Source of the DNA: Streptomyces xinghaiensis S187
Lineage (GTDB): Bacteria; Actinomycetota; Actinomycetes; Streptomycetales; Streptomycetaceae
Length of the DNA: 64,000 nt
NCBI RefSeq assembly: GCF_000220705.2
Contig: NZ_CP023202.1
Coordinates: forward strand, 4,278,001 to 4,342,000
Direction: 5' to 3'
The position numbers and the translations under genes are program-made. Each line of letters starts with the position of its first letter. The stretch's first letter is position 1. The notes under the pieces are model-generated. The model searched no databases and was not told the origin of the DNA. It worked only from the letters and a program-made list of their open reading frames with translations. This document shows positions 50,028 to 57,016 of the stretch, one piece after another.

Positions 50028-52652
50028 ATGGAATCTGTGAGTATTGGGGCCCGGCTCGCTTCGAGCATCGTGGCACCTCTGGTGAAGAAACTGTTTGTGA
50101 CCGACGGGCCGGGCGCAGGTCTGGTCGACAGGCCTGTACGCGTTTCGGACCTGGTGTCGTTCCGGGGTGAGAAGCGGGCTCTCGGAAATGCGGAACTCCG
50201 CAAGATCGCAGAAGAGTTGGTGGAACGAGCGGCGCAGTCAACCGGCACGTCGGAGCGCCTTCCTGCTTTCGAGCAGCATGCGGTGGTGAATGCGGTCGCG
50301 CACTCGTTGGGTTCCCTCGGGCACCTGGATATGGACGACATCCAAGCCGTCCAACTCGGCTATCTGGGATTGTCTCGACACCTTCGGGCGGGAAATCAGG
50401 CAGCCACGCTAGGACTTTCGAGCGATGCTGTGCTGCTGCATGCGAATGTCATGGATACGGCCTGCCTGCATATTCTGCATTTCTTCACCACGAGATCCAC
50501 GTTCGTGCCCCGTACGCTCGTCGAGCAGAGTCGCCGGATCGAGGAACTGTCCTCCAAGATCGACCTGCTGATCCTCCGGACACCTTCCCCGGCGGACGGC
50601 GGTTTTGAGGAGCGCTATGCGCGCTACATCTCGCGCAAATACGGCAAGCTGACCATCTTCGGTCTTGATCTGCCCGAAGCCTCGGGGCTATGGCCTCTCG
50701 ACGCCGCATATCTGAGTCTGGAGGCCACGGGCACCACGGCCGGGGACATGCCGGTGGTGCTGCCTGCCGAACAGGTTCTGTCCGGGCGTGACCGGGTTTT
50801 GTTACGAGGGGTGGCCGGTTCTGGCAAGACCACCCTGGTGCAGTGGCTGGCCTTGAGCGCCGCTCGTAACGGTCTTGACGAAAGAACGCTCTACCTTCAC
50901 GGTTTGGTGCCGTTCGTGCTCCCTATGCGGTCGCTGACCCGCGCCGGGGCGAGATTGCCCACCCCGGACGAATTCCTTGCGGCAGTCGGATGTCCGATCG
51001 CCCACGCCCAGCCGACAGGCTGGTATGACCGGGTGCTGACCGCAGGGCGTGGATTGATGTTGATCGACGGAATCGATGAGATGCCCGAGGCGGAGCGCGA
51101 GGATGCCCGCAGTTGGCTGAGGGATCTTATCGATGCATACCCGAAGAACCGCTGGCTCGTCACTTCGCGGCCCTCGGCCGTGCGGGAACACTGGCTGGCG
51201 TGTGAGGAATTCTCCGAACTGGACCTGGCTCCCATGAGCCGTGACGACGTTGCTGCATTCATTAAACGCTGGCATCATGCGGCCGGCAGTGCAGACGCGT
51301 ACGGTAAGGAACTGCTCTATGCCGTACGGGCCAAGCAGGAACTCGCCCGACTTGCGACCAATCCGCTCATGTGCGCATTAATTTGTGCGCTGCATCGTGA
51401 CCGGAGAGGCTATCTTCCCGATGGACGTAAAGAGTTGTATGACGCCGCCCTGTCCATGCTGCTGTCCCGGAGAGACCGGGAGCGTGGCATTTACCGGACG
51501 GGTGACATGCGTATCGGTGAAACCCACCAGGTGCAGCTGATCCAGAAACTTGCGTACTGGCTGATCCGCAATGGCCGTTCGGAGATGGATGCGACGGATG
51601 TCCTGGACCTGCTGTCCCGAGCACTGACGGCCATGCCACGCGTTGCCGAACAGGGCACGGTAGAGCAGATCTACCGGTACCTCCTGGTCCGCAGCGGACT
51701 GCTCCTCGAGCCCGTTGAAGGCACCATGCAGTTCATTCACCGGACCTTTCAGGACTACCTCGGAGCCAGGGCTGCCGTGGAGAGTCTCGATTTCGACTTC
51801 CTCGGCGGGAACGCTCACCTTGACCAGTGGGAGGACGTGATCCGGATGGCCGTGGCCCATGCCCGCCCCGCGGAACGGACACGGCTGCTCACCGGACTGA
51901 TCACACACGGCGACGCTTCGAAAGACGCCCGCCACCGCCTCCATCTGCTGGCTGCGGCCTGCTTGGATGACGCAACCGAGCTCGACCCCGCCGTGCGAAC
52001 CGAAGTCCAGCATCGTGCCGAGAAGCTCATTCCGCCTCGCTCAGTAGCCCAAGCCCGTGGCCTGGCAGACGTCGGCCCTGTGGTGCTGGAGCTGCTGCAG
52101 GGCCCAGAGAACCTCACTCCCGACGAGGCATACTTCACAGTCCTCACCGCTGTCCGGATCGGAACCGATGCCGCAATCCCGGTGCTCACTCGATTCCGGA
52201 CCGTGAACGATCTACGGGTACGCACAGAGCTGGCTCTGGCCTGGAGCCGGTTCGACACCGACCGCTACGGTGAGGAGGTCATCGCCTATCTGCACGAGGA
52301 AGACCTCTTTTTCGTCATTTCAAGCAGTCGAGAACTCCGTACCCTGCACCGTTTCGGTGGAAGGTCCTTCCTGAGGATCACATCCCCTCTCAGCCCGGAG
52401 GAGATCCAACGCTCCTGCGTGCAGGACCGCCTCACGAGACTGTGCATCGCGGCAGATCTGCGTTGCTCCTGGGAGTGGCTTGCCTGGTTCTCCCGTCTCA
52501 CCGAGCTGACCCTGGAGGCCCCGGTTCCCGAGGTCGATGTGAGTTCACTTCGGCGTGTGCTCTCCCTCCGAACGCTTCGGTTGCCCGCAGCAGCGAGGGT
52601 CGTCGGAGCGGAGCAGTTGCCCCCGACGGTGAAAATCCTCCGCGCAAGCTGA
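50028..52652 (+). CDS. NACHT-domain NTPase, NLR-like, with two TTA codons
   Basis: An 874-residue STAND NTPase. Residues 1-~220 are a helical N-terminal region (SIGARLASSIVAPLVKKLF ...). The NACHT core has Walker A GVAGSGKT at 261-268 and Walker B LMLIDGIDE with Asp347, Asp350 and Glu351, the hhhhDGxDE form typical of NACHT. VTSRPSAVREHW follows, then ELDLAPMSRDDVAAF and LATNPLMCALICALH. The C-terminal third is helical and ends in leucine-rich strands (LTELTLEAPVPEVD, LSLRTLRLP). Bacterial NACHT proteins of this plan act in phage defence. Codon use is more AT-rich than its neighbours, and two Leu codons are TTA (50802-50804, residue 259; 51378-51380, residue 451). I chose the ATG at 50028; the TTG at 50004 is the alternative. 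Confidence 0.9.
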   Translation: MESVSIGARLASSIVAPLVKKLFVTDGPGAGLVDRPVRVSDLVSFRGEKRALGNAELRKIAEELVERAAQSTGTSERLPAFEQHAVVNAVAHSLGSLGHLDMDDIQAVQLGYLGLSRHLRAGNQAATLGLSSDAVLLHANVMDTACLHILHFFTTRSTFVPRTLVEQSRRIEELSSKIDLLILRTPSPADGGFEERYARYISRKYGKLTIFGLDLPEASGLWPLDAAYLSLEATGTTAGDMPVVLPAEQVLSGRDRVLLRGVAGSGKTTLVQWLALSAARNGLDERTLYLHGLVPFVLPMRSLTRAGARLPTPDEFLAAVGCPIAHAQPTGWYDRVLTAGRGLMLIDGIDEMPEAEREDARSWLRDLIDAYPKNRWLVTSRPSAVREHWLACEEFSELDLAPMSRDDVAAFIKRWHHAAGSADAYGKELLYAVRAKQELARLATNPLMCALICALHRDRRGYLPDGRKELYDAALSMLLSRRDRERGIYRTGDMRIGETHQVQLIQKLAYWLIRNGRSEMDATDVLDLLSRALTAMPRVAEQGTVEQIYRYLLVRSGLLLEPVEGTMQFIHRTFQDYLGARAAVESLDFDFLGGNAHLDQWEDVIRMAVAHARPAERTRLLTGLITHGDASKDARHRLHLLAAACLDDATELDPAVRTEVQHRAEKLIPPRSVAQARGLADVGPVVLELLQGPENLTPDEAYFTVLTAVRIGTDAAIPVLTRFRTVNDLRVRTELALAWSRFDTDRYGEEVIAYLHEEDLFFVISSSRELRTLHRFGGRSFLRITSPLSPEEIQRSCVQDRLTRLCIAADLRCSWEWLAWFSRLTELTLEAPVPEVDVSSLRRVLSLRTLRLPAAARVVGAEQLPPTVKILRAS

Positions 52653-52771
52653 CTGCGGCTGTTTCCACTCCGGTGATGAACCACTCCGGGGCTGATGGAG
52701 GCTGCGACCAGCTCGGGCTGCATGGATTCGGCATCTCCGGGGCCGAGTCTCCGCGCTGATCCCGAAGCCGT

Positions 52772-53041
52772 TCAGAGGTTGCGGTAGACGTCGCGCCGGT
52801 CGCCCACCTTGACGACGAGGATGACGAGTTCACCGTCGTTGATCTGGTAGGCGACCCTGTAGTTGCCGACTCGGAGCCGGTAGAGCCCCGAGGTGCCGGT
52901 GAGCTTCTTGATGTCGGCGTCCTCGCGGTAGGGGTCGTCGCCGAGCGCGGTCAGTGCGGTCAGGATGCGCATGGCTTCGAGTCGGCTGATGGCCCGGAGC
53001 TGCCGCTGTGCTGCCGTGGTGAACCGGAACGCGTACTTCAC
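52772..53041 (-). CDS. RelE/ParE-family toxin
   Basis: An 89-residue protein of the RelE fold: MKYAFRFTTAAQRQLRAISR, LGDDPYREDADIKKLTGTSG, YRLRVGNYRVAYQINDGELVILVVKVGDRRDVYRNL. The RxGxYRVxY core and the C-terminal KVGxRxxxY are RelE hallmarks; RelE toxins cleave mRNA on the ribosome. GTG start at 53041 overlaps the stop of the antitoxin (GTGA), so translation is coupled. Second gene of a two-gene leftward operon inside the island. Confidence 0.93.
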   Translation of the reverse strand: MKYAFRFTTAAQRQLRAISRLEAMRILTALTALGDDPYREDADIKKLTGTSGLYRLRVGNYRVAYQINDGELVILVVKVGDRRDVYRNL

Positions 53042-53310
53042 GCGGCGCCTTCACCGCGCTCGCTGAACAGGTCCGCCAGCAGCTCGGCCATCGAAACGGT
53101 GGGCTCGTCGTCGGCCAGAACCGCTTCCGCCTCGCGGGCCAGCATCACGTCGGCCGCCTCTTCCAGCGCTTCGAAGTCGGTGATCGGCACGACCGCGGCG
53201 ACCGGGGCACCGTTGCGTGTGATGACCGTCGGAGTGCCTTCCTCGGCCTGGTTGATGTGGTGCGCGAGATGCGCGCGTGCTTCCCTGACGGTCGCGGTGT
53301 TCTCGGTCAT
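53038..53310 (-). CDS. RelB/Phd-family antitoxin
   Basis: A 90-residue antitoxin: TVREARAHLAHHINQAEEGT, VITRNGAPVAAVVPITDFEALEE is the Phd/YefM DNA-binding domain, and the Asp/Glu-rich C-terminal half (ADDEPTVSMAELLADLFSE) would wrap the toxin. Upstream gene of the toxin, with a four-base overlap. An inverted repeat directly upstream is a likely autoregulatory operator. ATG at 53310. Sits 59 bp from the right island repeat. Confidence 0.92.
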   Translation of the reverse strand: MTENTATVREARAHLAHHINQAEEGTPTVITRNGAPVAAVVPITDFEALEEAADVMLAREAEAVLADDEPTVSMAELLADLFSERGEGAA

Positions 53311-53317
53311 GGAGCGA

Positions 53318-53339
53318 GTGTACGCATGCTCGTGTACAC
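53318..53339 (-). promoter_or_regulatory. Candidate relBE operator (inverted repeat)
   Basis: GTGTAC (53318-53323) and GTACAC (53334-53339) form an inverted repeat separated by 10 bp, immediately upstream of the antitoxin start. A TACACT -10-like box on the minus strand overlaps it. Antitoxins of this family usually repress at such sites. Confidence 0.4.
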
Positions 53340-53369
53340 GACGCCAGGCGTAAGCTCGCGCTCGTGAGC

Positions 53370-53393
53370 CATCCTGGACGGCATCGCCTGGTC
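53370..53393 (+). repeat. Right copy of the island-flanking direct repeat (att-like)
   Basis: Identical over 24 bp to 47662-47685 in ppx. No ppx-like sequence lies to its left, so this is a displaced piece of the ppx 3' end, not a gene duplication. Confidence 0.85.
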
Positions 53394-53403
53394 CGTGGCG
53401 TAG
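53371..53403 (+). pseudogene. Displaced 3' end of ppx
   Basis: Reading in the ppx frame, 53371-53403 gives ILDGIAWSVA and a TAG stop. This is probably the original C-terminus of ppx, cut off from the gene when the island went in. The alternative is that it came in with the island. Confidence 0.65.
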
Positions 53404-53556
53404 GAGCCGCGTCGACGGCCGGTCCCTCGGGCCGGGTCCGGGTCGGGGGCCGGCCTCCGGAGTAGGCGTTCGGCTCTCTCCTGAGCCGGGCGCGTATCGG
53501 GTGAGCGGCCTCGGCGGGGCCCTGCGGGGAGGGTGCGCGACTTGGCCAAAAAGAGT

Positions 53557-53574
53557 TCGTGAAACTCTTCACAT
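53557..53574. promoter_or_regulatory. Rex operator (ROP) upstream of ndh
   Basis: TCGTGAA-ACTC-TTCACAT matches the Rex consensus TTGTGAANNNNTTCACAA at 12 of 14 defined positions, with a perfect GTGAA/TTCAC core. It lies ~300 bp upstream of ndh, in the 474-bp region between the right island repeat and ndh. Rex, the NADH/NAD+ sensing repressor, is known to control ndh in S. coelicolor. Confidence 0.8.
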
Positions 53575-53877
53575 GAAAAAGTGGCGGTGAATGCGTCCGA
53601 GCGGCTGATAAACCCCGGATAAGGGCGCGCGGAGCCTCCGAGACGAAGGCGGGTGCGGCCCCGGCGGCGGGGCGGCGAAGCCGGCCGCCCCCGGCGGTTT
53701 GCTTGCTCCCGAGCGTACAACCCCAGCTCACGAGGGGTTTCGCCGCCGCCGGACGGGTGGCCGGCCCGCCCGGAATGTCGGGACTCCTGCGATGGGGCGC
53801 GGAGTGTAACACAGCGCTGAGGAGTCCTTGTGAAGGGCCTCACGAGCACCCCCTCCGGAGTGCTGGATACTCGAATC

Positions 53878-55305
53878 ATGAGCACCACGGAGCGTCCACG
53901 GATCCTCGTAGTAGGCGGCGGCTACGTCGGCCTGTACGCGGCGCGCCGCATTCTCAAGAAGATGCGGTACGGCGAGGCGACAGTCACGGTCGTCGACCCG
54001 CGCTCGTACATGACGTACCAGCCCTTCCTCCCCGAAGCCGCAGCCGGCAGCATCTCCCCGCGCCACGTCGTGGTTCCGCTGCGGCGCGTGCTCCCCAAGG
54101 CGGAGGTCCTGACGGGCCGCGTCACGACCATCGACCAGGACCGCAAGACCGCCACGGTCACGCCGCTCGTCGGCGAGGCCTACGAGCTGCCCTTCGACTA
54201 CCTGATCGTGGCGCTCGGCGCCGTCTCCCGCACCTTCCCGATCCCCGGCCTGGCCGAGCAGGGCATCGGCATGAAGGGCGTGGAGGAGGCCATCGGCCTC
54301 CGCAACCACGTCCTGGAGCAGCTCGACAAGGCCGACTCCACGACCGATGAGGAGGTCCGCCGCAAGGCGCTGACCTTCGTCTTCGTCGGCGGCGGCTTCG
54401 CCGGTGCGGAGACCGTGGGCGAGGTCGAGGACATGGCCCGCGACGCGGCGAAGTACTACCCGAACGTCTCCCGCGAGGACATGCGGTTCGTGCTCGTCGA
54501 CGCCGCCGACAAGATCCTCCCGGAGGTCGGCCCCGAGCTCGGCAAGTGGGGTCTGGAGCACCTCCAGAAGCGCGGTGTCGAGGTCTACCTCCAGACCTCC
54601 CTGGAGTCCTGCGTCGACGGCCACGTCGTGCTCAAGAACGGCCTGGAGGTCGACTCCGGCACCCTCGTCTGGACCGCCGGCGTCAAGCCCAACCCGGCGC
54701 TGGCCCGCTACGGCCTGCCGCTCGGCCCGCGCGGCCACGTCGACGCGGAGGCCACGCTCCAGGTCAAGGGCAGCGACTACATCTGGGCCGCGGGCGACAA
54801 CGCCCAGGTGCCGGACCTCGCCGCCCGCGCCGAGGGCGTCGAGAACGCCTGGTGCCCGCCGTCCGCGCAGCACGCGCTGCGTCAGGCCCGGGTCCTCGGC
54901 GACAACGTCATCTCCGCGCTGCGGGGCTTCCCGCAGAAGGAGTACAAGCACGCCAACAAGGGCGCGGTCGCCGGTCTGGGCCTGCACAAGGGCGTCGCGG
55001 TGATCCGGCTCGGCAAGCGCGTGAAGATCAAGGTCAAGGGCCGCGCCGCCTGGTACTTCCACCGCACGTACCACGGCATGGCCGTGCCGACCTGGAACCG
55101 CAAGATCCGGGTCTTCGCCGACTGGACCCTGCAGACGTTCCTCAAGCGCGAGGTCGTGTCCCTCGGCGCGATGGAGAACCCCCGCGAGGAGTTCTACGAG
55201 GCCGCCCGCCCGGCGCCCGCCCCCTCCGACGCCCGGCCCGTGACGGCCGAGTCGTCCGAGAAGGCCGAACGGGCCGGGCGTTCCGAGAAGGCCAGGGCCT
55301 CCTGA
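53878..55305 (+). CDS. ndh: Type II NADH dehydrogenase
   Basis: A non-proton-pumping NADH:menaquinone oxidoreductase on the inner face of the membrane. From the ATG at 53878 it has 475 residues: FAD-binding ILVVGGGYVGLYAARRI at the N-terminus, MTYQPFLPEAAAGSISPRHV, NADH-binding FVFVGGGFAGAETVGEVEDM, VWTAGVKPNPAL, IWAAGDNAQVPDL and the quinone-site region ENAWCPPSAQHALRQA. The C-terminal amphipathic helices (FHRTYHGMAVPTWNRKIRVF) would bind the membrane. A variable Ala/Glu tail ends it. The longer start at 53830 is unlikely. Under Rex control by the upstream operator; core gene bordering the island. Confidence 0.95.
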   Translation: MSTTERPRILVVGGGYVGLYAARRILKKMRYGEATVTVVDPRSYMTYQPFLPEAAAGSISPRHVVVPLRRVLPKAEVLTGRVTTIDQDRKTATVTPLVGEAYELPFDYLIVALGAVSRTFPIPGLAEQGIGMKGVEEAIGLRNHVLEQLDKADSTTDEEVRRKALTFVFVGGGFAGAETVGEVEDMARDAAKYYPNVSREDMRFVLVDAADKILPEVGPELGKWGLEHLQKRGVEVYLQTSLESCVDGHVVLKNGLEVDSGTLVWTAGVKPNPALARYGLPLGPRGHVDAEATLQVKGSDYIWAAGDNAQVPDLAARAEGVENAWCPPSAQHALRQARVLGDNVISALRGFPQKEYKHANKGAVAGLGLHKGVAVIRLGKRVKIKVKGRAAWYFHRTYHGMAVPTWNRKIRVFADWTLQTFLKREVVSLGAMENPREEFYEAARPAPAPSDARPVTAESSEKAERAGRSEKARAS

Positions 55306-55360
55306 CCACGCGGGGCCCGGCAGCCCGGCCCCGCGAACAGCAGAACAGCAGAACAGCGGC

Positions 55361-55404
55361 CCGAAGGGGCGTCCGCCGAATCCGTGGGGCGGACGCCCCT
55401 TCGG
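55361..55404 (+). terminator. Terminator after ndh
   Basis: A perfect 17-bp inverted repeat (55361-55377 with 55388-55404, 10-base loop), 56 bp past the ndh stop, preceded by a short gaacagca repeat (three copies, 55335-55357). Confidence 0.85.
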
Positions 55405-55577
55405 CGTTCCCGGACCGCGGTCGCCGCTCCGTGGTCACTCGGCCCGGGTGCGCCGGACCTCCGTCCCGGCCGCGCTGCCCCCGCCTCTGTCCCGCAGGGG
55501 TCTGGGATTCGGGCGGGCCCGGTGCTTCCGTAGAGGCACAGGCGTTCACCGCTCCCGCCCACGGAGGTGTACGAGAC

Positions 55578-56897
55578 ATGACCGACGCCGCGCGGCGGCT
55601 CACCGCACTCGCCGAGGAACTGCTGGGCACCCCGTTCCCCCTGCGGATCCGGGCCTGGGACGGCAGCGAGGACGGCCCGCCCGGCGCGCCCGTCCTCGCC
55701 GTACGCCACCGGCGGGCGCTGCGCCGGTTCCTCTGGTCTCCGGGCGAACTCGGCCTGGCCCGCGCCTGGGTGGCCGGTGAGCTGGACATCCTCGGCGATC
55801 TCTACGAAGGGATGGACCGGCTGTCCGGCCTGTTCTGGGAGCGTGGTGCGGGCCCGGGCGGCGGTGTCCGCGGCGCCCTGGGCGCTGCCGCGGCCCTGCG
55901 CGACCCGCGGACCCGGGCCGCCGTCCGCGAACTCGTGACGCTGGCCGGCCCCGGGCTGCCCCCGCCGCCGCCCCGCGAGGAGGCGCGCCGCCTGCGCGGC
56001 GGGCCGCTGCACAGCCCGCGCCGCGACCGCCGGGCCGTCAGCCACCACTACGACGTCGGCAACGACTTCTACGCCCTCGTCCTGGGCCCTTCCCTGGTGT
56101 ACTCCTGCGCCTACTGGACGGAGGGCGCCGACCTGGAGGCGGCCCAGCGCGACAAGCTCGACCTCGTCTGCCGCAAGCTGGCCCTGCGCCCCGGCTCCCG
56201 GCTGCTGGACGTCGGCTGCGGCTGGGGCGCGCTGGTGCTGCACGCGGCGCGCGAGTACGGGGTGCGCGCCGTCGGGATCACCCTCTCCTCCGAGCAGGCC
56301 GCCCACGCCCGCAAGTGGATCGCCGAGGAAGGACTGGCGGACCGGGTGGAGATCCGGGTGCAGGACTACCGCGAGGTCCCCGACGGCCCGTACGACGCCA
56401 TCGCCTCGATCGGCATGGCCGAGCACGTCGGCTCGGCGCGCTACCGGGCGTACGCCGGCGTGCTCCACGGGCTGCTGCGTCCCGGCGGCCGGCTGCTCAA
56501 CCACCAGATCGCCCGCCGCCCGGAGCCCGACGAGGAGGAGTACCGCATCGACGCGTTCATCGACGCCTACGTGTTCCCGGACGGTGAGCTGGCCCCGGTC
56601 GGCTCCACCGTCTCCCGCCTGGAGGAGGCCGGCTTCGAGGTGCGCGACGTGGAGGCGATCCGCGAGCACTACGCACTGACGCTCCGTCAGTGGGTGGCGC
56701 GTCTGGAACGGGACTGGCCGCGGGCCGTGCGCATGGTCTCGCCCGGCCGCGCCCGGGTGTGGCGGCTCTACATGGCCGCGTCCGCGCTCTCCTTCGAACG
56801 GAACCGGATCGGCGTCAACCAGATCCTCGCCGTCCGCACCCCGGAGGGCGGCACGTCGGGCCTCCCGCTGCGCCCCCGGGCGTGGACGGAGACCTGA
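55578..56897 (+). CDS. Cyclopropane-fatty-acyl-phospholipid synthase family methyltransferase
   Basis: SAM-dependent enzyme that adds a methylene bridge to unsaturated acyl chains of membrane lipids, or a related lipid methyltransferase. From the ATG at 55578 (GGAGG box at 55563) it has 439 residues. An N-terminal domain (LVLAVRHRRALRRFLWSPGELGLARAWVAGELDI-type region) is followed by SHHYDVGNDFYALVLGPSL, VYSCAYW, and the SAM site LLDVGCGWGALVLHAA, then SIGMAEHVG and a C-terminal RLYMAASALSFERNRIGVNQ. A Pro/Arg insertion sits near residues 130-150. Standing alone between terminators. Confidence 0.93.
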   Translation: MTDAARRLTALAEELLGTPFPLRIRAWDGSEDGPPGAPVLAVRHRRALRRFLWSPGELGLARAWVAGELDILGDLYEGMDRLSGLFWERGAGPGGGVRGALGAAAALRDPRTRAAVRELVTLAGPGLPPPPPREEARRLRGGPLHSPRRDRRAVSHHYDVGNDFYALVLGPSLVYSCAYWTEGADLEAAQRDKLDLVCRKLALRPGSRLLDVGCGWGALVLHAAREYGVRAVGITLSSEQAAHARKWIAEEGLADRVEIRVQDYREVPDGPYDAIASIGMAEHVGSARYRAYAGVLHGLLRPGGRLLNHQIARRPEPDEEEYRIDAFIDAYVFPDGELAPVGSTVSRLEEAGFEVRDVEAIREHYALTLRQWVARLERDWPRAVRMVSPGRARVWRLYMAASALSFERNRIGVNQILAVRTPEGGTSGLPLRPRAWTET

Positions 56898-56932
56898 ACG
56901 GCGGCATCCGGCGGCATCCGGCACCGACCGCG

Positions 56933-56976
56933 CCGGGCCCCGTCCGCGACGGCCGTACGTCGCGAACGGGGCCCGG
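56933..56976. terminator. Bidirectional terminator
   Basis: An 11-bp outer stem (56933-56943 with 56966-56976) plus a 6-bp inner stem (56945-56950 with 56959-56964) between the convergent CFA-synthase and permease genes. Confidence 0.8.
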
Positions 56977-57016
56977 TCCCGGTGCCCGCGGCCCGCCCGG
57001 GGGCGGGGTCCCGCCG

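Noticed and set aside
47717..53369. An integrase or transposase for the ppx-ndh island
   Set aside because: I looked for tyrosine- or serine-recombinase and DDE-type proteins in all frames of the interval and recognised none, so none is annotated.
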